DNA of 24,192 nucleotides from an uncultured Collinsella sp. (GTDB taxonomy: Bacteria > Actinomycetota > Coriobacteriia > Coriobacteriales > Coriobacteriaceae), in the NCBI GenBank assembly GCA_900759045.1, contig CAAETU010000009.1, forward strand, positions 1-24,192, in the 5' to 3' direction. Position numbers and translations under genes: made by a program. This document shows positions 17,798 through 24,192 of this stretch, piece by piece. Positions within the stretch are counted from its first letter, which is position 1. The number at the start of each line of letters is the position of its first letter. The notes below the pieces were generated by a model, which saw only the letters and a program-made list of their open reading frames with translations, was not told the DNA's origin and made no database searches.

Positions 17798-18214
17798 ATG
17801 CTCGAGAATGGCAAAACGATGCCTTCGGTTGATGCTTGGCTGCGCGAGGCCAAGGCCGATTCGTCGGCACCTGCGTGCGGTATGTATCTGACACATAACG
17901 GTGTGGTGCGCGCGACGCCCAAGGCCGAGGCGCGCGGTGTCGAGACCGATGGCGTGGCGCCGGGCCACAAGGTGGGCGGCATGGTGTTCGGCTTCGATGC
18001 TCAGAAGGTGCAGGCTGCTATCGAGGCCACGCGCGCGATGCCGGGTATCGGCTATGTGCGCGTGTGGCTGGCAAGCGGCGAACTCGCCGTGGGTGACGAC
18101 ATCATGCTCGTGCTCATTGGCGGGGACATTCGCCCGCATGCGGTCGATGCGCTGCAGGCGCTCGTTGGCACCATCAAGAACGAATGTGTGAGTGAGGTCG
18201 AGCGCGAGGCGTAG
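17798..18214 (+). CDS. MoaE-like protein, probably without molybdopterin synthase activity
   Basis: This 138-residue protein resembles MoaE, the large subunit of molybdopterin synthase. The arrangement IGYVRVWLASGELAVGDDIMLVLIGG (about 84-109) followed by HAVDALQALVGTIKNE parallels the MoaE core, in which a G-x-L-x-x-G-[DE] strand leads to the helix. The conserved MoaE His-Arg after that strand and the C-terminal Lys-rich catalytic end (usually PIWKKE) are not evident; here the end is TIKNECVSEVEREA. It could be a MoaE relative with another role. The start at 17798 has AAGGAG five bases upstream; frames starting at 17765 or 17795 are less well placed. It follows the sortase gene closely and ends at a bidirectional terminator. 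Confidence 0.75.
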   Translation: MLENGKTMPSVDAWLREAKADSSAPACGMYLTHNGVVRATPKAEARGVETDGVAPGHKVGGMVFGFDAQKVQAAIEATRAMPGIGYVRVWLASGELAVGDDIMLVLIGGDIRPHAVDALQALVGTIKNECVSEVEREA

Positions 18215-18242
18215 AGGCTTGCGTCGATAGAAGGCTCGTTTA

Positions 18243-18290
18243 TAAAAATGCCCGCCGGTACGTGTGATACCGGCGGGCATTTTGCGTTTT
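18243..18290. terminator. Bidirectional terminator between convergent genes
   Basis: A 16-bp perfect stem (18245-18260 with 18268-18283) runs from AAAATGCCCGCCGGTA to TACCGGCGGGCATTTT with a 7-nt loop. It is flanked by A-rich sequence on the left and T-rich on the right, so it works on either strand. It serves the MoaE-like gene (plus) and the membrane protein gene (minus). Confidence 0.93.
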
Positions 18291-18304
18291 GGGCGCGGTG
18301 GGCG

Positions 18305-19534
18305 CTACACGCGCGTCGCATCCTTGGGGCTCATGGTCATGCTCTGGAAGCGATTTTCCATGTATTCATTATCGAAATACTTGCCGTAGAACTGCGCGAC
18401 GGGAATATCCGGCTCCGTGCCGTTGACGCGCTGGTACCAGTAGTCGAGCGACTGCAGCGTCATGACGCCGTCGACCAGCATAATGACGGTAAAGATGACG
18501 GTAGCCGAGTAGCGGCTCTTCCACGGAATCATGTTGATGAGCTTGAGCAGCCTCGGCAGCAGCAACTTGATCCAGATAAGGCCACCCAGGCCCCACAGGC
18601 AGGCAAAGCCCGTGCAGGTGCGTCCGCCCGTAAGGACGGCGAGTGGGTCGGGCATGCCGAACAGCTTCATGTGCGAGTAGCTCCACGAGACCACGCCAAA
18701 TGAGGTCTGCATAAACCAGCCTACAAACACCTCGAAAGCGCCGCCGATCAGGGCACTTACCAGGAAAATGATCAGAGGATTCTTTTTATAGAAGCGGTTG
18801 AGCGCCATGGTCATGAGCACCGCGCCAAATCCGTAGATGGGGCTAAAGGGGCCAAATAGCATACCGGCCCGGTCCTGATAGACGCCGGGATCGACGACGA
18901 CCATATGCCAGACTTCCTCGAGAATGAGACCTAACACGCTGCAGACGAAGAATACCCAGAACAGGTTGAAGTAGTTGAGCTTGATGTAGCCCTCGCCGGT
19001 TTCGTCGCGGCCGAGCATCCCCTCGGCGGCGGCATCGCGGTCGAGCATCTCTTGCAGACGGCGCTGCAGTTCGCGCTCCTGGCGTAGCGTGGGGTCGACG
19101 GTGGCCGACAGCGCAATGAGGATGCCGAGCTGGATGGCGGGGCGCAACAAGAACGGCCCGATACCCTGGAGCATCACGTCGACCAAAAGCTCAACGACGG
19201 TAAATGCGATAAGGATATAGGACAGGCGCGCGGCGTTGCGGCGCTGGTTCTTGATGAGGTCTAGGCCGAAGATGATTAAGATGACCGCGCTCGCCGCCGA
19301 GAGCATGATGCCGGCGACGATAAGGCCGATCGCGACGAGCGTGTTGTCGCCGAGCTTGGCGGCGGCGTTGCCGTTGATGAGTGCGGTGATGACCTGCCAC
19401 ATAAAGGCGCCGACCGACGGGAGCGTACCAACACCGGACAGGATGCACAGGACGGCATACACCTTAATGATGAGGGGGATCTTCTTGACCTCCGTGGCGC
19501 TGGGGACGCTGGGGTCGAGTTCGTTTCGATCCAT
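18305..19534 (-). CDS. Multi-pass membrane protein, putative ABC transporter permease (ABC_trans_CmpB type)
   Basis: The 409-residue protein has two halves. The N-terminal half has about four hydrophobic helices (roughly 21-45, 65-92, 103-122, 124-144). A charged cytoplasmic stretch follows (147-185, RQERELQRRLQEML). The C-terminal half has about five helices (188-207, 228-246, 253-275, 308-327, 343-363). That half, with FNLFWVFFVCSVLGLILEE and FGPFSPIYGFGAVLMT, fits the family called putative ABC-transporter type IV (CmpB, PF06541), whose transport function is not established. AGAAAGG lies seven bases before the ATG. It is the only minus-strand protein gene here, divergent from purF and convergent with the MoaE-like gene. 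Confidence 0.85.
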   Translation of the reverse strand: MDRNELDPSVPSATEVKKIPLIIKVYAVLCILSGVGTLPSVGAFMWQVITALINGNAAAKLGDNTLVAIGLIVAGIMLSAASAVILIIFGLDLIKNQRRNAARLSYILIAFTVVELLVDVMLQGIGPFLLRPAIQLGILIALSATVDPTLRQERELQRRLQEMLDRDAAAEGMLGRDETGEGYIKLNYFNLFWVFFVCSVLGLILEEVWHMVVVDPGVYQDRAGMLFGPFSPIYGFGAVLMTMALNRFYKKNPLIIFLVSALIGGAFEVFVGWFMQTSFGVVSWSYSHMKLFGMPDPLAVLTGGRTCTGFACLWGLGGLIWIKLLLPRLLKLINMIPWKSRYSATVIFTVIMLVDGVMTLQSLDYWYQRVNGTEPDIPVAQFYGKYFDNEYMENRFQSMTMSPKDATRV

Positions 19535-19784
19535 ACAGAACCTTTCTCGCTTTGTTGTAGGTTACAAGGATACGCCGCCGACCTGCTAAAAGACAGGACG
19601 AATGGCCCAATTGCAGCAATGTAGGCCCTAACGGTGGACGAGACGCGCCGCGACGGAGGCATACGGGATCGTTGGTCTCGAGCATAGGTTTCCCAATAAA
19701 ATGTTTGGCTGCAAAACGGATTATAAGCTCGGTGGGCTTTTAAAAAGCGCTGCTCATGCGCGGGAGTGCTTGTCTTGCCGTGCG
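19535..19784. other. Divergent intergenic region before purF
   Basis: This separates the minus-strand membrane protein gene from purF. A weak 6-bp stem AAGCTC/GGGCTT with TTTT lies near 19726-19743. I found no purine riboswitch core or convincing small gene in it. Confidence 0.4.
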
Positions 19785-19790
19785 TATAAT
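19785..19790 (+). promoter_or_regulatory. -10 box of purF
   Basis: A perfect TATAAT (19785-19790) lies 41 bp before the purF ATG. No good -35 hexamer stands at 16-18 bp upstream; TTGTCT at 19770-19775 is too close. The promoter is likely, but it may depend on an activator or be weak. Confidence 0.5.
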
Positions 19791-19831
19791 AGGGCAGGTA
19801 ACGCCAAATAACGAGGCTCTGAGGGGATACC

Positions 19832-21502
19832 ATGTCTCAAGAAACCATCCGCGCGGCCGAGCGTGCCGCGGGACAGGTGACGACCATGTCGACGTATGAT
19901 CCGGACTCCGACCAGCTGCATGAGGAATGCGGCATTTTTGGTGTGTGGGCACCCGATCGCGATGTGGCTCGACTGACGTACTTTGGTCTGCGCGCGCTGC
20001 AGCATCGCGGCCAGGAATCGGCGGGAATCGCCGTGGGCGATGGCGGCACGGTTATGGTTCGTAAAGACCTGGGACTGCTCGATCGCGTGTTCTCCAACGC
20101 TGACCTGTCGACGCTCTCCGGCCAGCTGGCCGTGGGCCACGTGCGCTATGGCACCGCCGGCGCCAAGAGCTGGGAAGCCTCGCAGCCGCACCTCTCTACC
20201 ATCAATAGCGTCATCATCGCGCTTGCTCACAACGGCACTCTGGTCAACACCGACGAGCTGCGCCGTCAGCTGATCGAGCTGGGCGTGCCGTTCCTCTCCA
20301 ATTCGGATTCCGAGGTCGCGACCAAGCTTATCGGCTACTTTACCCAGCGTACGGGCCATCTGCGCGAGGGCATTCGCAAGACCATGGAGCTCGTGCGCGG
20401 CGGCTACGCCATGACACTCATCAACGAACAGGCGCTCTACGCCTTCCGCGATCCACATGGCATTCGTCCGATGGTGCTGGGCAAGCTCGTGGACGAGGGC
20501 CTGGACCAGGCCGACGCCGCTTCTGTTTCGCAGCTGCCCTCGCAAGACGATGCCTCGACGGTCGACTCGGCCGTCCATGTTACGCACGCTGGCGGCTGGG
20601 TCGTTGCCTCCGAGACGTGCGCACTCGATATCGTGGGCGCCGAGTACGTCCGCGACGTCCGCCCCGGCGAGATCTTGCGCATCAGCGCCGAGGGCCTGGT
20701 GTCCGAGCAGGGCGTGCCTGCAGCCGAAGAGCCCGCAAACTGCATCTTTGAGCAGGTCTACTTTGCCCGCCCCGACTCCATCATGAACGGCAAGAGCGTC
20801 TACGCCTGCCGTTACGACATGGGTCGTCAGCTGGCACACGAGGAGCCCGTCGAGGCCGACCTGGTCATCGGCGTGCCCGACTCCGGCCTGCCGCCTGCGG
20901 AGGGCTATTCGCACGAGAGCGGCATTCCCTTTGGCGAGGGCCTCATCAAGAATCGCTATGTGGGCCGTACGTTTATCGAGCCCACGCAGGAGCTGCGCGC
21001 CATGGGCGTGCGCATGAAGCTCAACCCGCTGCGTGACAACATCGAGGGCAAGCGCCTGGTCGTCATCGACGATTCCATCGTGCGCGGTACCACCATGGTG
21101 CAGCTCGTCAAGATGCTGCGCAACGCCGGCGCCAAGGAGATTCACATCCGCATCAACTCGCCCGAGGTCATTTGGCCATGCTTCTACGGTATCGATACCG
21201 ACATGCAGTCGCAGCTCATCAGCGCCAACAAGACGGTCGAGGAGATCTGCGAGTATATCGGCGCCGATTCGCTGGCCTTCCTTTCGGTTGAGGGCCTGCT
21301 GAAGGTCATGCCCAAGGGCGGCTACTGCGATGCGTGCTTTACCGGCCGTTATCCCGTGGCGATTCCCGAGAGCTTTGGCCGCGACAAGTTTATGGAGGGC
21401 TTTAAGCCCCGCAACCTGGATAAGCCGCTGCACTTTGACGACGACGCCGTGGTCGAGAAATACGACGACCGCAGCTGGGAAGAGAAGCACGGCGAGGCCT
21501 AA
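19832..21502 (+). CDS. purF: Amidophosphoribosyltransferase
   Basis: PurF makes phosphoribosylamine from PRPP and glutamine, the committed step of purine synthesis. The N-terminal nucleophile amidotransferase domain starts at Cys33 (HEECGIFGVW), so a 32-residue propeptide must be removed for activity. This is longer than the short propeptides known from B. subtilis-type enzymes; an internal Met19 is an alternative start. The PRPP-binding loop VVIDDSIVRGTTM lies at about 411-423. Cys304, Cys450 and the pair Cys499/Cys502 (YCDACF) match the four ligands of the iron-sulfur cluster found in B. subtilis-type enzymes. GAGGGG precedes the ATG. It heads the purF-purM-purN block, but hairpins after it may reduce readthrough. 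Confidence 0.97.
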   Translation: MSQETIRAAERAAGQVTTMSTYDPDSDQLHEECGIFGVWAPDRDVARLTYFGLRALQHRGQESAGIAVGDGGTVMVRKDLGLLDRVFSNADLSTLSGQLAVGHVRYGTAGAKSWEASQPHLSTINSVIIALAHNGTLVNTDELRRQLIELGVPFLSNSDSEVATKLIGYFTQRTGHLREGIRKTMELVRGGYAMTLINEQALYAFRDPHGIRPMVLGKLVDEGLDQADAASVSQLPSQDDASTVDSAVHVTHAGGWVVASETCALDIVGAEYVRDVRPGEILRISAEGLVSEQGVPAAEEPANCIFEQVYFARPDSIMNGKSVYACRYDMGRQLAHEEPVEADLVIGVPDSGLPPAEGYSHESGIPFGEGLIKNRYVGRTFIEPTQELRAMGVRMKLNPLRDNIEGKRLVVIDDSIVRGTTMVQLVKMLRNAGAKEIHIRINSPEVIWPCFYGIDTDMQSQLISANKTVEEICEYIGADSLAFLSVEGLLKVMPKGGYCDACFTGRYPVAIPESFGRDKFMEGFKPRNLDKPLHFDDDAVVEKYDDRSWEEKHGEA

Positions 21503-21556
21503 AACCTGCCATTTGGGGACAGGTTTATTTTAGTAGGTTTTACCTACTGTTTTGTT
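21502..21556 (+). terminator. Two hairpins after purF, the second terminator-like
   Basis: AAACCTG/CAGGTTT (21502-21508 with 21520-21526) starts at the purF stop codon and has TGGGGA in its loop. It is followed by AGTAGGT-TTT-ACCTACT (21532-21548) and GTTTTGTT. The second fits a modest Rho-independent terminator, and the first resembles a REP-like palindrome. Confidence 0.6.
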
Positions 21557-21563
21557 GATTGAG

Positions 21564-21638
21564 CGGCGCGCGTTGTTATGACGCGCGCCGAAATGAACGC
21601 AACTATGAGCACCGTTTGGCGCCCGGGCGGCAAACGGT
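21564..21638. repeat. Two further hairpins before purM
   Basis: CGGCGCGCGT/ACGCGCGCCG (21564-21573 with 21581-21590) is a 10-bp stem with a 7-nt loop. ACCGTTTG/CAAACGGT (21611-21618 with 21631-21638) is an 8-bp stem enclosing the palindrome GCCCGGGC. Neither has a U-run. The second ends just before the purM ribosome binding site. Confidence 0.6.
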
Positions 21639-21658
21639 AGTGGGAGAGGAAGGCTCAG

Positions 21659-22762
21659 ATGAGCGACAGCAAGCATGTGACGTATGAGGATGCCGGCGTC
21701 GATACCGCCGAGGGCGGCCGCGCCGTCGACGCGATTAAGCAAATGGTAAAGGACACCAACCGCCCCGAGGTCATCGGCGGTATCGGTGGCTTTGGTGGCC
21801 TGTTCTCGGCCGCCGCGCTTAAGGATATGGAAGACCCGATCCTGATCAGCGGTACCGACGGTGTGGGCACCAAGCTCGTGCTCGCCCAGATCATGGACCG
21901 TCACGAGACGGTGGGCCAGGACCTGGTCGCCATGTGCGTTAACGACATTTTGGCTTCGGGCGCCGAGCCGCTGTTCTTCCTGGACTACGTTGCCATCGGC
22001 CACATTGAGGCCGAGCACATGGCAAAGATCATCAAGGGCGTGGCCGATGGCTGCAAGCTCGCGGGCTGCGCGCTCGTGGGCGGCGAGATGGCCGAGCATC
22101 CCGGCGTCATGGCTCCTGCCGACTACGACCTTGCCGGATTTACCGTGGGCGTCGTCGACCGTCCCAAGATGCTCGACCCCGCGAACGTCCGCCCCGGCGA
22201 TGTCATCCTGGGCCTGCCCTCCACCGGCGTGCATTCCAACGGCTACTCGCTCGTGCGTAAGGTCATCGGTGTTGACGGCATCAAGCCGGGCACGCCCGAG
22301 GCCGCCGCTAAGGCCGAGGAGCTGAGCCGTCCGCTCGAGGAGCTCGGCGGTGCTTCGCTGGCCGACGCCCTGCTGGCCCCCACGCGCATCTACGTCAAGC
22401 CGATTCTGGAGCTGCTGCGCAATGGCGCCAACGTTCATGCCATTGCCCACATCACCGGCGGCGGTATTACCGAGAACCTCAACCGCGCGCTTGCCGACGA
22501 CGTCGACGCTGTGGTCACCCGCAACGGCGCCGAGATGGGCTGGGATGTTCCGCCCGTCATCACCTACGTGTCGCGTCAGGCCGAGCTCGCGCCCAACGAG
22601 GCATGCAAGACCTTCAACATGGGCGTCGGTCTGTGCCTGATCGTCGCCCCCGAGGACGAGGCTGCCGTGACCGAGGCCCTGGTTGCGCTGGGCGAGAAGC
22701 CGTTCCGCGTGGGCGAGTGTGTCGAGGGTTCCGGTAAGGTCGTGTACTCCGATGAGCGCTAA
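21659..22762 (+). CDS. purM: Phosphoribosylformylglycinamidine cyclo-ligase (AIR synthetase)
   Basis: PurM closes the imidazole ring of AIR from FGAM using ATP. The 367-residue protein shows the family opening VTYEDAGVDTAEGGRAVDAIK. The ATP-binding segment is GTDGVGTKL (65-73), and MCVNDILASGAEPLFFLDY, VGGEMAEHPGVM and GLPSTGVHSNGYSLVR follow, all in normal order. GAGAGGAAGG lies 6 nt before the ATG. It overlaps purN by 11 nt, so the two are translationally coupled. Its substrate producers purL/purQ are not in the window. Four hairpins in the 156-bp gap from purF make independent initiation possible, but I could not define a promoter there. Confidence 0.98.
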   Translation: MSDSKHVTYEDAGVDTAEGGRAVDAIKQMVKDTNRPEVIGGIGGFGGLFSAAALKDMEDPILISGTDGVGTKLVLAQIMDRHETVGQDLVAMCVNDILASGAEPLFFLDYVAIGHIEAEHMAKIIKGVADGCKLAGCALVGGEMAEHPGVMAPADYDLAGFTVGVVDRPKMLDPANVRPGDVILGLPSTGVHSNGYSLVRKVIGVDGIKPGTPEAAAKAEELSRPLEELGGASLADALLAPTRIYVKPILELLRNGANVHAIAHITGGGITENLNRALADDVDAVVTRNGAEMGWDVPPVITYVSRQAELAPNEACKTFNMGVGLCLIVAPEDEAAVTEALVALGEKPFRVGECVEGSGKVVYSDER

Positions 22763-23453
22763 CGAGCAGATGGCTGCCGCCGAGGGCCTGGACTTTGTGC
22801 CCTATACCCGCCCGACTGGCACCGATACGGCTGAGCCGCTCAAGATCGGTGTGCTTATCAGCGGCTCCGGCACCAATCTGCAGGCGCTGATCGACCTGAT
22901 CGCCGCGGATAAGCTCAATGCCTCGATTGAGCTCGTGGTGTCGAGCCGTCCTTCGGCCAAGGGTCTGCAGCGTGCCGAGCGTGCGGGTATCCAGACGCTT
23001 ACGCTGTCCAAGGATGTCTATGCCGACCCCATCGCCGCCGACGAGATCATCGCGCACGAGCTGCTCGAGCGCGGCTGCGAGTATGTGGTCATGGCCGGCT
23101 ACATGCGCATGGTGCATACGCCGCTGCTGGCGGCGTTTCCCAACCGCGTGGTCAACTTGCATCCGGCGCTGCTGCCGAGTTTTACCGGCGCGCATGCGAT
23201 CGACGATGCCTTTGCGCGCGGCGTCAAGGTAACCGGTGTGACCGTGCATTTTGCCAACGAGATCTACGACAACGGCCCCATCATCGCCCAGCGCGCGCTG
23301 GCCGTTGAGGAAGGCTGGGATGTCGATACGCTCGAGGAGCACATCCACGCGATTGAGCACGTGCTGTATCCCGAGGTCGTGCAGATGCTCGCCGACGGCC
23401 GCGTCCACGTGTTGGAGAGCGGCAAGGTCGCAATTGATGCGCCGCGCGGCTAG
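22752..23453 (+). CDS. purN: Phosphoribosylglycinamide formyltransferase (GAR transformylase)
   Basis: PurN transfers the formyl group of 10-formyltetrahydrofolate to GAR, third step of the pathway. The 233-residue protein carries the GAR-binding loop GSGTNLQ (38-44), catalytic Asn135 and His137 in NLHPALLPSFTGAHA, and Asp173 in the DNGPII motif (commonly DTGPII). About 30 residues precede the normal family start at LKIGVLISGSG. The ATG at 22752 lies inside the last codons of purM and has only a weak, distant AAGG, so translation probably depends on coupling. Starting at Met7 (22770) is possible. The gene ends at a terminator 31 bp downstream. Confidence 0.96.
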   Translation: MSANEQMAAAEGLDFVPYTRPTGTDTAEPLKIGVLISGSGTNLQALIDLIAADKLNASIELVVSSRPSAKGLQRAERAGIQTLTLSKDVYADPIAADEIIAHELLERGCEYVVMAGYMRMVHTPLLAAFPNRVVNLHPALLPSFTGAHAIDDAFARGVKVTGVTVHFANEIYDNGPIIAQRALAVEEGWDVDTLEEHIHAIEHVLYPEVVQMLADGRVHVLESGKVAIDAPRG

Positions 23454-23483
23454 TGGCGCACAGTACAATTTAGCCGAGTAGTC

Positions 23484-23528
23484 AGGGTGGTCATTGGCGC
23501 CAAGGCGCAAGTGGCCATCCTTTGTTTT
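23484..23528 (+). terminator. Rho-independent terminator after purN
   Basis: AGGGTGGTCA (23484-23493) pairs with TGGCCATCCT (23512-23521) over 10 bp with two wobbles. An inner GCGC/GCGC helix fills the loop, and TTGTTTT follows. It ends the purM-purN unit. Confidence 0.85.
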
Positions 23529-23534
23529 AGGTAA

Positions 23535-23584
23535 TCACCTGCGACGCTCTTCAATGACTAGTCGTTAAAGAACGTCGCAGGTGA
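23535..23584. repeat. 50-bp near-perfect palindrome before the PTS gene
   Basis: The 12-bp arms TCACCTGCGACG/CGTCGCAGGTGA (23535-23546 with 23573-23584) continue inward as a 13-bp half with two mismatches and one wobble, centred on ACTAGT (23557-23562). There is almost no loop. It lies between the purN terminator and the PTS ribosome binding site. Confidence 0.85.
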
Positions 23585-23605
23585 CAAGGTGAGAGAGGTG
23601 GGCCC

Positions 23606-24070
23606 ATGGCGGATAACGAAGCATTGTTTACGCCTGAGCTGGTGTTTTTTGATTGGGAGTGCGCGACGCCGGATGAGGTGTTTGCGCGGCTCGAGGACGA
23701 GCTTGCACCTCGCGGCTACATTGCGCCCGGTTGGCTCGATGCCGTCCGCACGCGCGAGGACGCCTATCCCACGGGTCTTGCCATGCCGGCGGCCAACATC
23801 GCCATCCCGCACACCGATCCCGGATTTGTGGCTAAGCCCTATATCGCGGTGGTAAAGCCCGCGGCGCCCGTGGTGTTCAGCGCAATGGCGGGCATGGGTG
23901 CCCCCGTGCCGGCGCAGATCATCATCAATCTGGGCATCGCCGAGCCGGGCGGCCAGGTCGAGGCCCTGCAATCGCTTATGAATATCTTTATGGATGCCGA
24001 CGCCGCAGCCGATGTGCTCGGCCAGACCATATGCCAGGGCATGGTCGACGCCATCCGTCGCCACTTTTAG
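23606..24070 (+). CDS. PTS sugar transporter subunit IIA (fructose/galactitol type)
   Basis: EIIA proteins pass the phosphoryl group from HPr to the EIIB subunit of a sugar transporter. The 154-residue protein is a complete PTS_EIIA type 2 domain. The active-site histidine is His69 in the motif YPTGLAMPAANIAIPHTDP, which most resembles the GatA (galactitol) subgroup. The sugar cannot be deduced from this. The ATG at 23606 is preceded by GAGAGGTGGG. A 50-bp palindrome lies directly upstream, so it begins a new unit after the purN terminator. EIIB and EIIC would be expected next but lie outside the window, and a hairpin follows the stop codon. Confidence 0.92.
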   Translation: MADNEALFTPELVFFDWECATPDEVFARLEDELAPRGYIAPGWLDAVRTREDAYPTGLAMPAANIAIPHTDPGFVAKPYIAVVKPAAPVVFSAMAGMGAPVPAQIIINLGIAEPGGQVEALQSLMNIFMDADAAADVLGQTICQGMVDAIRRHF

Positions 24071-24071
24071 G

Positions 24072-24104
24072 GCCGGCACTTGGGGATTGTTCCTAACTGC
24101 CGGC
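24072..24104. repeat. REP-like hairpin after the PTS EIIA gene
   Basis: GCCGGCA (24072-24078) pairs with TGCCGGC (24098-24104). After a C/C mismatch, TTGGGGA pairs with TTCCTAA (two wobbles) around a TTG loop. There is no U-run. The CTTGGGGA core is of the kind seen in palindromes linked to REP-associated tyrosine transposases. The remaining bases to 24192 show nothing I can identify. Confidence 0.65.
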
Positions 24105-24192
24105 AGAGACGATATGAGCAGGACATAAAAACATTGAGAGCCCCTGCTGCATGAAAGACCGCGGATTAGGCCGACAATGGTGAGTGTCTAAT

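Noticed and set aside
19535..19831. Purine riboswitch upstream of purF
   Set aside because: No conserved purine-aptamer loops or three-way junction sequence could be found there, nor before purD or purE.

Overview
The window reads as a chromosomal segment of a high-GC actinobacterium. Protein style and gene set fit the Coriobacteriia, most likely Collinsella or a close relative. That assignment is inferred from the sequence and was not checked by a search. Almost everything is core metabolism or core information processing; I see no CRISPR array, phage, plasmid or transposase gene.

Layout. Positions 1-225 carry two minus-strand tRNA-Ser genes (CGA and GGA anticodons) with a terminator between them and a promoter upstream. 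Positions 619-2502 are the classic rpsF-ssb-rpsR-rplI operon, ended by a strong terminator. Next come dnaB (replicative helicase), purA with its own promoter, and purD (TTG start) followed closely by a Nudix hydrolase. Then an ABC exporter with a heavily structured leader and a single-pass membrane protein of unknown function, closed by a terminator. carA and carB follow, with a PyrR-type RNA hairpin covering the carA ribosome binding site. A 528-bp gene-free stretch full of palindromes and direct repeats separates carB from purE. purE is followed by a class B-like sortase and a MoaE-like protein. A convergent minus-strand membrane protein (ABC_trans_CmpB type) shares a bidirectional terminator with them. 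The window ends with purF, purM-purN (11-nt overlap) and an EIIA protein of a sugar PTS.

Function. Six genes (purF, purD, purN, purM, purE, purA) belong to IMP/AMP synthesis, and carAB supplies carbamoyl phosphate for pyrimidines and arginine. The pur genes are scattered over at least four transcription units. The only clear nucleotide-specific control visible is the PyrR-like element before carA.

The most unusual part is the intergenic DNA. Long palindromes sit at many gene borders: after the 321-aa gene, in the carA tail, after carB, before purE, between purF and purM, between purN and the PTS gene, and after the PTS gene. Two of them, flanking the carB-purE gap, are inverted copies of one element with an identical 16-nt loop. 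Their core stems differ only by two compensatory base-pair changes, while their outer arms are unrelated to each other but each self-complementary. This looks like a REP-like or other non-autonomous palindromic element family and is the best candidate here for something undescribed.
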